Source of the DNA: Actinoplanes subtropicus
Lineage (GTDB): Bacteria > Actinomycetota > Actinomycetes > Mycobacteriales > Micromonosporaceae
Assembly (NCBI RefSeq): GCF_000721705.1
Contig: NZ_JOJL01000043.1
Span: 43,550-107,549, forward strand
DNA: 64,000 nucleotides
Reading direction: 5' to 3'
Positions 37,783 to 46,800 of this stretch are shown here, one piece after another. The notes beneath the pieces were generated by a model. The model had not been told where the DNA came from and made no database searches. It saw only the letters and a list, made by a program, of their open reading frames with translations. Each line of letters starts with the position of its first letter. The first letter of the stretch is position 1. The position numbers were made by a program, and so were the translations under genes.

Positions 37783-38262
37783 GTGGCAAAGGAACAAGGC
37801 CGGAAACTGATCGCCTCGAACAAGAAGGCGCGGCACGACTACGCGATCCTGAAGACGTACGAGGCGGGCCTCGTGCTGGCCGGCACCGAGGTGAAGTCCC
37901 TGCGCGAGGGCCGCGCCTCCCTGGTCGACGCGTTCGCCCAGGAGCACGAGGGCGAGATCATGCTGTACGGCCTGCACATCGCCGAGTACGGCTACGGCAG
38001 CTGGACCAACCACGCCCCGCGCCGCACCCGCAAGCTGCTGCTGCACCGCGCGGAGATCGCGAAGATCCTCGGCCAGTTGCGGGACGGGAACGGCTTGACC
38101 CTGGTTCCGCTGTCGATGTATTTCAGCGAGGGCTGGGCCAAGGTCGAACTGGGCATGGCGCGCGGCCTCAAGTCGTACGACAAGCGGCAGATCCTCGCCG
38201 AGCGCGACGCGCAGAAGGAGATCGCCCGCGAGATGGGCCGGCGCCTGAAGGGCCGGCGGTAG
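37783..38262 (+). CDS. smpB: SsrA-binding protein SmpB
   Basis: 159 aa. SmpB binds tmRNA and brings it to stalled ribosomes. The OB-fold core is evident: [42 protein letters not shown], and the C-terminal basic tail [25 protein letters not shown] that enters the mRNA channel. The start is GTG 37783, with a -10-like TACCGT and no ribosome binding site. I looked for tmRNA in the next 1.5 kb and did not find one; the gene for alanyl-tRNA editing follows instead. Confidence 0.95.
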   Translation: MAKEQGRKLIASNKKARHDYAILKTYEAGLVLAGTEVKSLREGRASLVDAFAQEHEGEIMLYGLHIAEYGYGSWTNHAPRRTRKLLLHRAEIAKILGQLRDGNGLTLVPLSMYFSEGWAKVELGMARGLKSYDKRQILAERDAQKEIAREMGRRLKGRR

Positions 38263-38271
38263 GTTTCAGGC

Positions 38272-39006
38272 ATGAGCGCGCGCCTGGATTGGGAAGACCC
38301 CACCCTGCGGGAGTGGGACTGCACCGTCCTCCGGTCCGATCCCGACGAGGGCATCGTGCTGGACCGTTCCGCCTTCTACCCGGGCGGCGGCGGCCAGCCC
38401 CCGGACCATGGCGTGCTGCTCTGGCAGGGCGTGCAGACCCGGATCGTCGACACGCGCAAAGGGGACGCCAGTTCGGGGAGGCCCAGTCACCTGATCCCGG
38501 CTCCGGGCGATCCCGTCCCGCCGGCCGGGACGAAGGTGCGCGGCGCGATCGACGACGAGCGCCGGAGCACCCTCATGCGTACCCACTCCGGCCTGCACAT
38601 TCTCTGCGGTACGGTGTTCCGCGACTTCGGCGCCCTGGTCACCGGGGGCAACATGCAGCCCGGCGAGGCGCGGATGGATTTCAACCTGCCCGAGGTGCCG
38701 CCCGGCTTCAAGCAGAGCCTCGAGGACGCGGTGAACGCCGAGATCGCCGCCGACCGCAAGATCGTCGCCCGGATCCTGCCGCGCGAGGAGGCCCTGCGGA
38801 TCCCGACGCTGATCCGCACCCAGGACGCGCTGCCGCCGCTCGAGGAGCCGGAGATCCGGGTGATCGACATCGTCGGGCTGGACGTGCAGGCCGACGGCGG
38901 CACCCACGTGGCCTCCACCGCGCAGGTGGGCCGGGTCGAGGTGGTCAAGGTCGAGAGCAAGGGCCGGCAGAACCGCCGTGTGCGGATCCGCCTGGCCCCG
39001 GGCTGA
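38272..39006 (+). CDS. AlaX-type alanyl-tRNA editing protein
   Basis: 244 aa. A free-standing homologue of the AlaRS editing domain that hydrolyses mischarged Ser- or Gly-tRNA(Ala). An N-terminal barrel (RSAFYPGGGGQPPDHG) precedes the editing core. The first zinc motif HxxxH is at 105-109 (THSGLH). The second, normally CxxxH, reads DGGTH (208-212) in VQADGGTHVAS: an aspartate replaces the cysteine. It starts 9 bp after smpB, so both translation-quality genes may be co-transcribed. Confidence 0.88.
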   Translation: MSARLDWEDPTLREWDCTVLRSDPDEGIVLDRSAFYPGGGGQPPDHGVLLWQGVQTRIVDTRKGDASSGRPSHLIPAPGDPVPPAGTKVRGAIDDERRSTLMRTHSGLHILCGTVFRDFGALVTGGNMQPGEARMDFNLPEVPPGFKQSLEDAVNAEIAADRKIVARILPREEALRIPTLIRTQDALPPLEEPEIRVIDIVGLDVQADGGTHVASTAQVGRVEVVKVESKGRQNRRVRIRLAPG

Positions 39007-39018
39007 CGGTTCTCGGCC

Positions 39019-40131
39019 CTACTTGACGTCGTTGGCCGCGCAGAGCGCCGCGTACTTGCCGGCGCACAGGTCCTTCTTGCTGACGAAACCGTCGGCCACC
39101 ACGGTCTTGACGTCGGCCTTCTGGATCAGCACCGGCTGCAGCAGGGCGGCCGGCACGTAGGCGCCCGACTCCGGGTCCTTGATCTGCCCGTCGACCGGCG
39201 GCTTCTTGCCCTGGAACAGGTTGATGGCCAGGTTCGCGGCGGTGTCCGCCTCCGGCTTGAGCTGCTTGTAGATGGTCAGGCACTGGTCGCCGCTGAGGAC
39301 CGCCTTCAGGCCGTCGAGGGTGGCGTCCTGGCCGGTGACCGGCACCTTGCCGGCCAGACCCTTCGACCGCAGCACCTTGATCACCGCGCCGGCGATGCCG
39401 TCGTTGGCCGCGAGCACCCCGCCGATCTTCGGCTGCTGGGACAGCATCTGCGAGAAGATCCGGCCGCCCTCTTCGTTGTTCCAGTCGGTGACCCACTGGT
39501 CGGGGCCCTTGGTGAACTCCGCCGAGTCGTACTTCGGGTCGAGGAGGGAGTCGTAGCCCTTCTTGAACAGCGTCGCGTTGTTGTCGGTCGGCGAGCCGTT
39601 CAGCTCGGCGATCACCGGGTTCACCACGTTGTCGGCGCTCAGGCAGCTGATCAGGCCGCTCGCCTGCAGCTGGCCGACCTTCTCGTTGTCGAAGCTGACG
39701 TAGTAGTCGGCGCCGCCGTTGAGGGTGAGCCGGTCGTAGTCGATCGTCGGGATCTTCTTCTCTTTGGCCTTGTCGAGCACGGCCTTGCCGGTGTCCGAGT
39801 CCAGGTTCGCGATGATCAGGACCTTCACGCCACTGTTGATCATGTCGGTGCCGATCTTCACGAAGTTCGCCTTGTCGCCCTCCGCGTTCTCGATCTCGGA
39901 CGGGATGTTCTGGGCGTCGAACGCCTGCTTCAGGTACTTCGCGTCGACGTCCTTCCACCGCGTGGAGCTCTCCGTGTCCGGCAGGATCACGCCGATCCGG
40001 GCCTTGCCGGAGCCGCCGCCGGAGCCGCTGCTGCCACTCGCGTCACTCGACTTGTTCGAGTCGTCACACGCTGTCATCGTGGCGGTGGCGAGCAGCCCGA
40101 CCGCCGCGATCGCCAGCAGCTTCTTGCGCAT
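39019..40131 (-). CDS. Sugar-binding lipoprotein (XylF/ChvE-like periplasmic-binding fold)
   Basis: 370 aa. Signal peptide with lipobox MTAC (Cys22), then a Ser/Gly linker and a type I periplasmic-binding domain: ARIGVILPDTESSTRWKDVD, NAEGDKANFVKIGTDMINSGVKVLII, ITSLDYDRL-like IPTIDYDRLTLNGGADYYV and GGVLAANDGIAGAVIKVL. These fit the D-xylose/multiple-sugar binding group (XylF/ChvE). No ABC permease or ATPase gene for sugar uptake is adjacent: the neighbour upstream is a broken, unrelated ABC-2 operon. It is therefore an orphan receptor here, either serving a distant transporter or a sensor. The start at ATG 40131 has a weak GAGAGG. Confidence 0.88.
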   Translation of the reverse strand: MRKKLLAIAAVGLLATATMTACDDSNKSSDASGSSGSGGGSGKARIGVILPDTESSTRWKDVDAKYLKQAFDAQNIPSEIENAEGDKANFVKIGTDMINSGVKVLIIANLDSDTGKAVLDKAKEKKIPTIDYDRLTLNGGADYYVSFDNEKVGQLQASGLISCLSADNVVNPVIAELNGSPTDNNATLFKKGYDSLLDPKYDSAEFTKGPDQWVTDWNNEEGGRIFSQMLSQQPKIGGVLAANDGIAGAVIKVLRSKGLAGKVPVTGQDATLDGLKAVLSGDQCLTIYKQLKPEADTAANLAINLFQGKKPPVDGQIKDPESGAYVPAALLQPVLIQKADVKTVVADGFVSKKDLCAGKYAALCAANDVK

Positions 40132-40299
40132 TTCCGAGAAGTCCTCTCAGGTGGTTCCCGACCTGTGTGGTCCGCCGAAACGTGGCCCCAAGTATCGAGC
40201 AGCGCGGGATGCGCTCGACAAGGGGTACGGCCCGGATGTGAAAGATAGTTCACTGCCGGTGCGTAAGGATCGGCCGACCACCCGAAGTGCGTGCGAACC

Positions 40300-40771
40300 C
40301 TACGCCACCCGACGGCGAATCCACCAGAAGCAAAAGGTCGCGAGAACCGCCGAAACCGCCAGGAAAACCCCCAGTTCGCGCCATTGGAGCGGCCAGAACT
40401 TCTCCGGGCCGAGGTAGATCACCTTTTGTTGCAGATTCTGCGAAGCGATCCACCGTTCGCAGCTCTCCCGTCCGTTCGGCGCCTGCGGGCCGCACTTCGC
40501 CGGGTCGTAGGGGCCATGCCACACGAGGCCCGCGGACGTGACCACATCGTTGCTCAGGATCCACGCGTTCCGCACCGGCGCTTCGGTCTCGACATCGATC
40601 CGGCGCTGCGGATCGCTGAGGCTGAGCCGCAACCCGCCGATGCTCTCGGCGGTGACCGGGCCCTCGTACGTCGTCCGTGCGGTCAGGTGCGGCCGGAGGA
40701 AACCGGCCGACAGGAACATCGCGGCCGCGACCACCACCAGGGTCACCGCCATCGCCGGTGAGCCAGATCAT
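40300..40771 (-). pseudogene. ABC-2 permease gene with internal deletion
   Basis: Translation can begin at ATG 40771 (overlapping the ATPase stop as ATGA), reading MIWLT, the usual first residues of GntR-linked ABC-2 permeases (MxWLTWRQ...). After five codons it joins, out of frame, the C-terminal 150 residues of the same kind of protein: AVTLVVVAAAMFLS, RPHLTARTTYEGPVTAESIGG, APVRNAWILSN and QWRELGVFLAVSAVLATFCFWW. The first 150 or more residues, with four or so helices, are missing. The C-terminal part has its own ATG at 40752 and might be made as a 150-aa fragment with two helices. It cannot be a complete permease. Confidence 0.7.
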
Positions 40772-41392
40772 CGCTGCTTCTCCAGTACGCGGTCAGGGCC
40801 GGACTGCGCGGCCTCGGTCATGTACGCCAGCACGAGGTCCTCCAGGTCGATGCCGTCGACGCTGAACGCCGGGTCCTCGATCGGCGCCGTGCTCCGGACC
40901 ATCAGGGTCGACTGCACGTCGGTGTGCCGGGCCAGGATCACCTGACGGCCCGGCCCGAGCCTCGCCGGGTCGATCCGGGCGCCGGTGATCCGGTGCTGGC
41001 CCGCCAGCAGCTCCTCCACCTCGCCGGTGACCCGCACCCGGGACCTGACCAGCACGATCAGGTAGTCGCAGACGCGTTCCAGGTCGGCGACCAGGTGCGA
41101 GGACATGACCACGCTGGTGCCGGACTCGGCCACGTACTCCATCAGGCCCTGCAGGAACTCCCGCCGGGCGAGCGGGTCGAGCGCGGCCACCGGCTCGTCG
41201 AGCAGCAGCAGGTCGGGCCGTGGTCGGCTGGAGGAGCCCGCAGATCATCTGGAGCAGCGTGGACTTGCCGGCGCCGTTCGGACCGACCAGGCCGACGACG
41301 TGGCCGGCCGGGATGTCGAGGGTGCAGTCGGCGAGTGCGGTCCGCCGCCCGTACCGCCTGGTCAGGTTCTCAGTCACCACCGCGCTGGTCAT
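40768..41392 (-). pseudogene. ABC transporter ATPase gene with internal deletion
   Basis: From ATG 41392 (overlapping the GntR stop as ATGA) the frame reads TSAVVTENLTRRYGRRTAL and the Walker A VGPNGAGKSTLLQ up to ICGLLQPT near 41222. It then jumps, in another frame, to RPDLLLLDEPVAALDP, the Walker B and D-loop, followed by the H-loop MSSHLVADLERVCDYL. About 80-90 codons that should hold the Q-loop and the LSGGQ signature are missing at the junction near 41221. A separate start at 41190 could yield only a C-terminal fragment. The gene cannot encode a working ATPase. Confidence 0.8.
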
Positions 41393-41799
41393 CGTCCCGC
41401 TCTTTCCGCCGAAAACTGGCGAAACGTGTTCACGAACAGCGCCTCGATGCTCTCGTCGTCGAGGCCGGCGTCGCGGGCCTTGGCGAGCCAGCCGTCCAGA
41501 TCGCGGCGCAGCGGCTCGTGCGCGGCGAGTTCCGACTCGCCGCCGAGGGTGCGGGTCACGAACGTGCCGAGGCCGGGCCGGGGCTGCACGAGCCCCTCGT
41601 ACTCCAGCTCCCGGTACGCCTTGAGCACCGTGTTCGGATTGATCGCGACGCGGGCCACGACCTCCTTGACCGTGGGCAGCTTGTCGCCCTCCTGCAGCAG
41701 GCCGAGCCGCATCGCGTGCCGGACCTGCTGGATGAGCTGCATGTAGGGCGCGACGCCGGAGCGCGCGTCCAGGTGGAACTCGATCATCCATACAGCCAT
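41389..41799 (-). CDS. GntR-family (YtrA subfamily) regulator
   Basis: 136 aa. The winged helix-turn-helix reads GVAPYMQLIQQVRHAMRLGLLQEGDKLPTVKEVVARV, then AINPNTVLKAYRELEYEGLVQPRPGLGTFV. The short C-terminus, without a large effector domain, is typical of YtrA-type proteins that control adjacent ABC-2 operons. AGGAGA lies 8 nt before ATG 41799; a start at 41787 (MIEFHLD) is the alternative. The palindrome CTAGGAGACTAG, just upstream, may be its own operator. The ABC genes it would control are both broken. Confidence 0.9.
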   Translation of the reverse strand: MAVWMIEFHLDARSGVAPYMQLIQQVRHAMRLGLLQEGDKLPTVKEVVARVAINPNTVLKAYRELEYEGLVQPRPGLGTFVTRTLGGESELAAHEPLRRDLDGWLAKARDAGLDDESIEALFVNTFRQFSAERAGR

Positions 41800-41827
41800 T
41801 CCACTAGTCTCCTAGCACAATAGCAGT

Positions 41828-41858
41828 AAAAAACGGGCCGGAGGCAATGCCCCGGCCC
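41828..41858 (-). terminator. Intrinsic terminator after the aldehyde dehydrogenase gene
   Basis: On the minus strand GGGCCGGGGC and GCCTCCGGCCC pair around ATT, followed by GTTTTTT (41833-41828). It lies 15 bp beyond the dehydrogenase stop and separates that gene from the GntR operon promoter. Confidence 0.8.
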
Positions 41859-41872
41859 CGGCTCCCAGCCCA

Positions 41873-43300
41873 CTACCAGTTGACGGCGATGTATTTCGAC
41901 TCCAGGTACTCGAGCAGCCCCTCGTGCCCGCCCTCGCGCCCGATGCCGCTCTGCTTGACCCCGCCGAACGGTGCCGCCGGGTCGCTGACCAGCCCCCGGT
42001 TCAGCCCGACCATGCCCGCCTCGATCGCCTCGCTGACCCGCAGCCCGCGGGCGAGATCCCGGGTGAAGACGTACGCGACCAGCCCGAACTCGGTGTCGTT
42101 GGCGTACCGCACCGCCTCGTCCTCGGACGTGAAGGTCACGATCGGCGCCACCGGCCCGAAGATCTCCTCCCGCAGGATCGGCGCATCCCCCGGCACGCCG
42201 GTCAGCACCGTCGGCGGGTAGTAGAACCCCGGCCCGTCCGGCCGCGTCCCACCGGTCACCGCCGTCGCGCCGCCCTCGACCGCCCCCTGGACCAGCGAGT
42301 CGACCTTGGCCACGGTGTCCTCGTTGACCAGCGGACCGACCTGCGTCTTCTCGTCCGTCCCCGGGCCCACGACGAGCCCCGACATCCGCTCGGCCAGCCG
42401 CCGGGAGAACTCGTCCGCCACCGACGCCTCGACGTAGAACCGGTTGGCCGCCGTGCACGCCTCCCCGCCGTTGCGCATCTTCGCGATCATCGCCCCGTCC
42501 AGCGCCGCGTCGAGGTCGGCATCGGCGAAGACCAGGAACGGCGCGTTGCCGCCCAGCTCCATCGACGTGTTCACGACGTTCTCCGCCGCCTGGGCGAGCA
42601 GGATCCGCCCCACCTCGGTCGATCCCGTGAACGACACCTTCCGTACCCGCGGATCCTTGAGCATCTTCGAGACGACCTTGCCCGAACCGCGCGACGGCAG
42701 CACGTTCACCACGCCCTCGGGCACGCCCGCCTCGGCCAGGATGGCGGCCATCGCGAGCGCGGTCAGCGGCGTGTCACTGGCCGGCTTGAGGATCACCGTG
42801 CATCCCGCCGCCAGCGCCGGCCCGATCTTCCGGGTGGCCATCGCCGCCGGGAAGTTCCACGGCGTCACCAGCACGCACACCCCCACCGGCTGCCGCACCA
42901 CGAGGATCCGGTTCGCCCCGCTCGGCGCCGTGCTGACGAGGCCTTCCCCGCGCACCGCCTCCTCGGCGAACCACCGGAAGAACTCCGCCGCATAGGTCAC
43001 CTCCCCCTTGGCGTCGGCGAGCGCCTTCCCGTTCTCCAGGCTGATCAGCTTCGCCAGCTCATCGGCCCGCGCGGTCATCAACTCGAACGCCCGCCGCAAC
43101 GCCTCCCCCCGCACCCGCGGCGGGGTAGCCGCCCACCCCGGGCCGGCCGCGGCAGCAGCATCAACGGCCGCACCCGCGTCGCTCTCCCCGCCATCCGCCA
43201 CCGAGGCGATCACATCCCCGGTAGCCGGATCGATCACGTCGAAACGCCCCCCGGACGCCGCCGGGACCCACTTACCACCGATGAAGAGTTCAGTTTCCAC
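41873..43300 (-). CDS. gabD: NAD(P)-dependent succinate-semialdehyde dehydrogenase-like
   Basis: 475 aa aldehyde dehydrogenase. Landmarks: substrate/cofactor segment TPWNFPAAMATRKIGPALAAGC, KPASDTPL, the Rossmann FTGSTEVG, general base Glu248 in MELGGNAP and nucleophile Cys282 in GGEACTAANRF. The C-terminus ends FGGVKQSGIGREGGHEGLLEYLESKYIAV, typical of the GabD/SSADH group. It oxidises succinate semialdehyde, or a related aldehyde, to the acid, the last step of GABA breakdown. No GABA transaminase is adjacent. An intrinsic terminator follows. About 210 bp of non-coding sequence separates it from the NACHT gene. Confidence 0.9.
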   Translation of the reverse strand: METELFIGGKWVPAASGGRFDVIDPATGDVIASVADGGESDAGAAVDAAAAAGPGWAATPPRVRGEALRRAFELMTARADELAKLISLENGKALADAKGEVTYAAEFFRWFAEEAVRGEGLVSTAPSGANRILVVRQPVGVCVLVTPWNFPAAMATRKIGPALAAGCTVILKPASDTPLTALAMAAILAEAGVPEGVVNVLPSRGSGKVVSKMLKDPRVRKVSFTGSTEVGRILLAQAAENVVNTSMELGGNAPFLVFADADLDAALDGAMIAKMRNGGEACTAANRFYVEASVADEFSRRLAERMSGLVVGPGTDEKTQVGPLVNEDTVAKVDSLVQGAVEGGATAVTGGTRPDGPGFYYPPTVLTGVPGDAPILREEIFGPVAPIVTFTSEDEAVRYANDTEFGLVAYVFTRDLARGLRVSEAIEAGMVGLNRGLVSDPAAPFGGVKQSGIGREGGHEGLLEYLESKYIAVNW

Positions 43301-43501
43301 ACCCCCAGCATGGTCCCGGCAGCCCGCTCATGCCATGTCCAACCCGGCGAACCATCAAGATCAAAATCGCCATATCGTACGGTCGGCCACGAGTCCCCGC
43401 CTTTCCGCCCGGTCGGCTGCAGCTCACCCTCCGCGCGCGGCCGCCGGGCTGTTCCCGGCCCCACCGGCGCTGCCGCGCCTACCCCCATGACCCGCGTCCG
43501 C

Positions 43502-43507
43502 TACCTT
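43502..43507 (+). promoter_or_regulatory. -10 box (TACCTT) for a leaderless NACHT start
   Basis: TACCTT lies 6 nt before ATG 43514. There is no ribosome binding site before this ATG or before the alternative ATG 43487, so this box favours 43514. Confidence 0.4.
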
Positions 43508-43513
43508 CGCCCG

Positions 43514-46405
43514 ATGAGGTCACGGGGTCTGTCCTTCTCCGACGCGGTCAAGCTCCTCGACGGCGACCCGAGGTGGGTGAGCCGCCTCGACACGGCGGGC
43601 GGGGTCGTCGCGGGTACGGTAACGATCGGCAGCGCCGGAACGGTCGACTTCTTCGCCCTCCGCGACGAGGTCGTCCGGTGGGGCCGCGCGGCCGCCGGCG
43701 TGTGGCGCGACCGGGTGCACCGGCTGGGCCGATTCGATCGGACCGAGCGGCTGATGGCGGCACACACCGTGATCGTCCTGGTCGCCTTCTACGAGGCGCT
43801 CGACGCGTGGGCCGCGAGCCGCGGCGCGCGGCTCGACGCGGCGGAGCTCTCCGCGGCCGAACAGGCCGCGATCGCCGCCGGCAGTCCGCCCGCGCACAGC
43901 TACGAAGGCATGGTCGCCCAACTGGCGAACACGCCGGCACCCTACCCGACCCCCGTTCGGCCGGTGGAGTCCGTGGAGGACGAGGTCGGAGCCTACTGCC
44001 GGGAGATGGGGAGGTTCGTCGCCGAGTTCCTGAACGGGCTTCGGGTCTTCGAGTACATCGATCTTCTCCACGGTCTGAACACGATCCGGGACGACGCCGT
44101 CCGGCGGTATCGCGCGGCCTACCGGCGGCTCGCGGCCGAGATTCCCGAGTTCCGTCTGTGGATCGAGATCACCGACGCCCAGGCCACCCGCATGCTCGTC
44201 CGCGAGGTGATCACAGCACAGCACACCGCGGTGGACGCGACACTCGCCGGCCTGGCGCGGATCCACGAGGCGCGGATGGCCAAGCCGATCCTCAACGCCG
44301 CCGACGTCCCGGGCGACCTGCGGTTGCCCACGCTCCGCGACGGCTATCAGGAACCGGCGGGCAAGAGCGCCGTCGCCGGGCCGGCCAGCCTGCCGGCGAC
44401 CGAGCGCTGGTGGGCCGAGGAGGGCCGGCCGGTGCCGGCCGTACAGGACTTCCTCGTCGCGATGCTGACCACCCCGCGCGTCACCGACCAGCCCATTGTC
44501 GTGCTCGGCCAGCCCGGCTCGGGCAAGTCGGTGCTCACTCGGGTGCTCGCGGCCCGGCTGGCCGGGAGCGACTTCCTACCGGTCCGGGTCGAGCTGCGAA
44601 GCGTCCGCGCCGACGCGCCCGTCGCCAAGCAGATCGAGGAGGCCCTCCTTCGGCAACTCGGCGAGACGGTGACCTGGCCCGAGGTCGTCCGGCGGGCGCA
44701 ACCCGCGCTGCCGGTGGTGATGATGGACGGCTTCGACGAGCTGCTGCAGGCGACCGGGCAGAACTGGGCCGGCTACCTGGAGCAGCTCCAGGACTTCCAG
44801 GAGCAGCAAGCCGCGCTCGGTAGGCCGCTCGCCGTACTCGTGACCAGCCGCACCGTGGTCGCCGATCGGGCGCGCTTCCCCACCGGCACACCGGTCGTCC
44901 GGCTGGAGCCGTTCGCTGACGACCAGGTGGCGCGGTGGCTGGCGGTGTGGAACGAACTGAACGAGCCCGGCCTGACCCGCCGCGGCCTGTCGACCTTGCC
45001 GGTCGCGGTGGCGCTCCGGCACCGCGAGCTGGCCGGCCAGCCCCTGCTGCTCCTGCTGCTCGCCATCTACGACAGCCGCGCCAACAACCTGCAGCACGGG
45101 GCCGGCGGTCTGGAGCGGGTCGAGCTCTACGAGAATCTCTTCGCCGATTTCTTCGAGCGACAGGTGGACAAGTTCGGCGCCAGGCTCGGCACCGAGGAGC
45201 GGGAGGCCGAGGTCGCGGCCGAGTGGCGCCGGCTCTGCGCGGTCGCGATCGCCATGCACAACCGCGGTCGCGACGTGATCCTCGAACCGGAGCTCGAGCA
45301 GGACGCCGGCCGGCTGCTCAGCGAGGAGGACCGAACGCTCCCCGGCGCGGAAGGCCGACCGCTCGGCATCGGGCAGCTGCTCGTCGGCCGGTTCTTCTTC
45401 GTCCACGAGTCCCAGGCGACCCGGGACACCGGCGGCGGCTTCGTGCGCAGCTTCGAGTTCCTGCACGCCACGTTCGGCGAGTTCCTCGCGGCGCGGCAGA
45501 TCGTGAACGCGATGGTCGAACTGGCCGAGGTGCGCGCCCTCCTGCCCCGCCGGGTGGGTACGACCCTGGACGCCGGCTTCTTCCACACCCTCACCTCGTT
45601 CGCGACGGTCGCCCGGCGAGCGCCGCTCTGGGAATTCTGCCGGGGCATGATCGCCCGGCTGGACCCTGGCACCCGGCGACGATGCCGCGACCTGGTGCTG
45701 GAACTGCTCCCCGACGCGGGACTCCCCCACCCGACCTGGTCGTCCGGCGGATACGAGCCGGTCCGGCACACCATGGCGCAACGCCAGGCGTCCTTCACCG
45801 CAAACTTGATCTGCCTGGCGGTACTGCTGAACGACGGACCGGTCGATGCCGAGGAACTGGTCGGCGAACCGGCCGCGGTCAACTGGCGACGGTTCGCCCT
45901 GCTCTGCATGGGGCAGCTCCAGCCCGAGGACGCGCGCCGGTTGTGGCAGTCCCTCCGGGTCGAGTGGGATCTCGTCGCCGTGCCTCCCCGGCTGAGGATC
46001 AGGGTCGAGGACGGCTCGGAGGTGGCGCTGTACGGCTCGCTGCCCTGGCCGCCCGAGGACCGGCCGAGAATTGCCCCCGGCGACGACCTGATCGTGCCGA
46101 GCGAGACGGCGACCGGACGCCTGATCCGCAAGTCCGCCTTCAGCCAGACCGGCATCGACGCCCGGGAACTGTTCTACGCCCTGGCACCGTTCTGGCGAGA
46201 GTTCGGAGACATCACCTTCCGCCCCGACGGGGAGTGGGACTCCGATCTCCGCACCCTGCTTGGCCTCCTGTTCGAGGCGCACCGAACCCGGGAGAACGCC
46301 CTCGAGATCGCCCTCGATCCGGAACGGGCAGAGGTCTACATCTCTTTACTGGAAAGGGCCCGCGACACCCTGACTGCCACGCTCAACAGCCCGACGGCGA
46401 TCTGA
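43514..46405 (+). CDS. NACHT-domain NTPase (bacterial NLR-like, possible anti-phage protein)
   Basis: 963 aa. The N-terminal 300 residues are helical, beginning [14 protein letters not shown] and containing [22 protein letters not shown], as in NACHT N-terminal helical domains of actinobacteria. The NACHT ATPase follows: Walker A GQPGSGKS at 332-339, Walker [10 protein letters not shown] with Asp405, and sensor [10 protein letters not shown] winged-helix region ends with [18 protein letters not shown] near 650, the signature seen in NACHT and related STAND proteins. The C-terminal 300 residues match no repeat I recognise. Related bacterial NACHT proteins sense phage and trigger abortive defence; this role is inferred here. 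ATG 43487 is an alternative start. Confidence 0.88.
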   Translation: MRSRGLSFSDAVKLLDGDPRWVSRLDTAGGVVAGTVTIGSAGTVDFFALRDEVVRWGRAAAGVWRDRVHRLGRFDRTERLMAAHTVIVLVAFYEALDAWAASRGARLDAAELSAAEQAAIAAGSPPAHSYEGMVAQLANTPAPYPTPVRPVESVEDEVGAYCREMGRFVAEFLNGLRVFEYIDLLHGLNTIRDDAVRRYRAAYRRLAAEIPEFRLWIEITDAQATRMLVREVITAQHTAVDATLAGLARIHEARMAKPILNAADVPGDLRLPTLRDGYQEPAGKSAVAGPASLPATERWWAEEGRPVPAVQDFLVAMLTTPRVTDQPIVVLGQPGSGKSVLTRVLAARLAGSDFLPVRVELRSVRADAPVAKQIEEALLRQLGETVTWPEVVRRAQPALPVVMMDGFDELLQATGQNWAGYLEQLQDFQEQQAALGRPLAVLVTSRTVVADRARFPTGTPVVRLEPFADDQVARWLAVWNELNEPGLTRRGLSTLPVAVALRHRELAGQPLLLLLLAIYDSRANNLQHGAGGLERVELYENLFADFFERQVDKFGARLGTEEREAEVAAEWRRLCAVAIAMHNRGRDVILEPELEQDAGRLLSEEDRTLPGAEGRPLGIGQLLVGRFFFVHESQATRDTGGGFVRSFEFLHATFGEFLAARQIVNAMVELAEVRALLPRRVGTTLDAGFFHTLTSFATVARRAPLWEFCRGMIARLDPGTRRRCRDLVLELLPDAGLPHPTWSSGGYEPVRHTMAQRQASFTANLICLAVLLNDGPVDAEELVGEPAAVNWRRFALLCMGQLQPEDARRLWQSLRVEWDLVAVPPRLRIRVEDGSEVALYGSLPWPPEDRPRIAPGDDLIVPSETATGRLIRKSAFSQTGIDARELFYALAPFWREFGDITFRPDGEWDSDLRTLLGLLFEAHRTRENALEIALDPERAEVYISLLERARDTLTATLNSPTAI

Positions 46406-46466
46406 GGATCGGTGCACGATCGCACACCCGCCGTTTACCGGCCGGGGCGGCGGGCATCCGGCGGGC

Positions 46467-46646
46467 ATGGGATTCATGGATGAGGCCAAGGATTTCGCGG
46501 ACAAGCACGACAAGCAGGTCGACGAGGGCATCGAGAAGGCCGGCGAGGAAGTCGGCAAGCGTACCGGCAACAAGTACGACTCGCAGGTGGACAAGGGCGT
46601 CGACGAGGCGCAGCGGCGCACCGGCGGCGGCGACACCCAGCCGTAG
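46467..46646 (+). CDS. MT0933/Rv0909-like small protein (annotated antitoxin family)
   Basis: 59 aa, highly charged: [17 protein letters not shown], then [25 protein letters not shown]. It resembles mycobacterial Rv0909/MT0933, which is paired with a toxin (Rv0910), and belongs to a widespread actinobacterial family of short DxAKxxAxKH proteins. No toxin gene is adjacent on either side. It lies 61 bp after the NACHT gene on the same strand. An internal ATG at 46476 is an alternative start. Whether it is an antitoxin or a stress-related helical protein cannot be told from sequence. Confidence 0.75.
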   Translation: MGFMDEAKDFADKHDKQVDEGIEKAGEEVGKRTGNKYDSQVDKGVDEAQRRTGGGDTQP

Positions 46647-46800
46647 TCCGGGGCGGCCCGCGCCGGGCATGCGGCGGAGCGGGAACCCGTCGGGGACCAC
46701 GAGCCGGCCGGCGACGACGAGACCAAGCGGGGACAACTGGCCGGATTACGGCGCGGCTTTGCGACGCTCCGGGGCCGGTCGACGCCGTACGTTATGGGTC

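Noticed and set aside
37783..39018. tmRNA (ssrA) expected next to smpB
   Set aside because: The sequence downstream of smpB is fully coded by the alanyl-tRNA editing gene and shows no tmRNA ends or tag-peptide reading frame.
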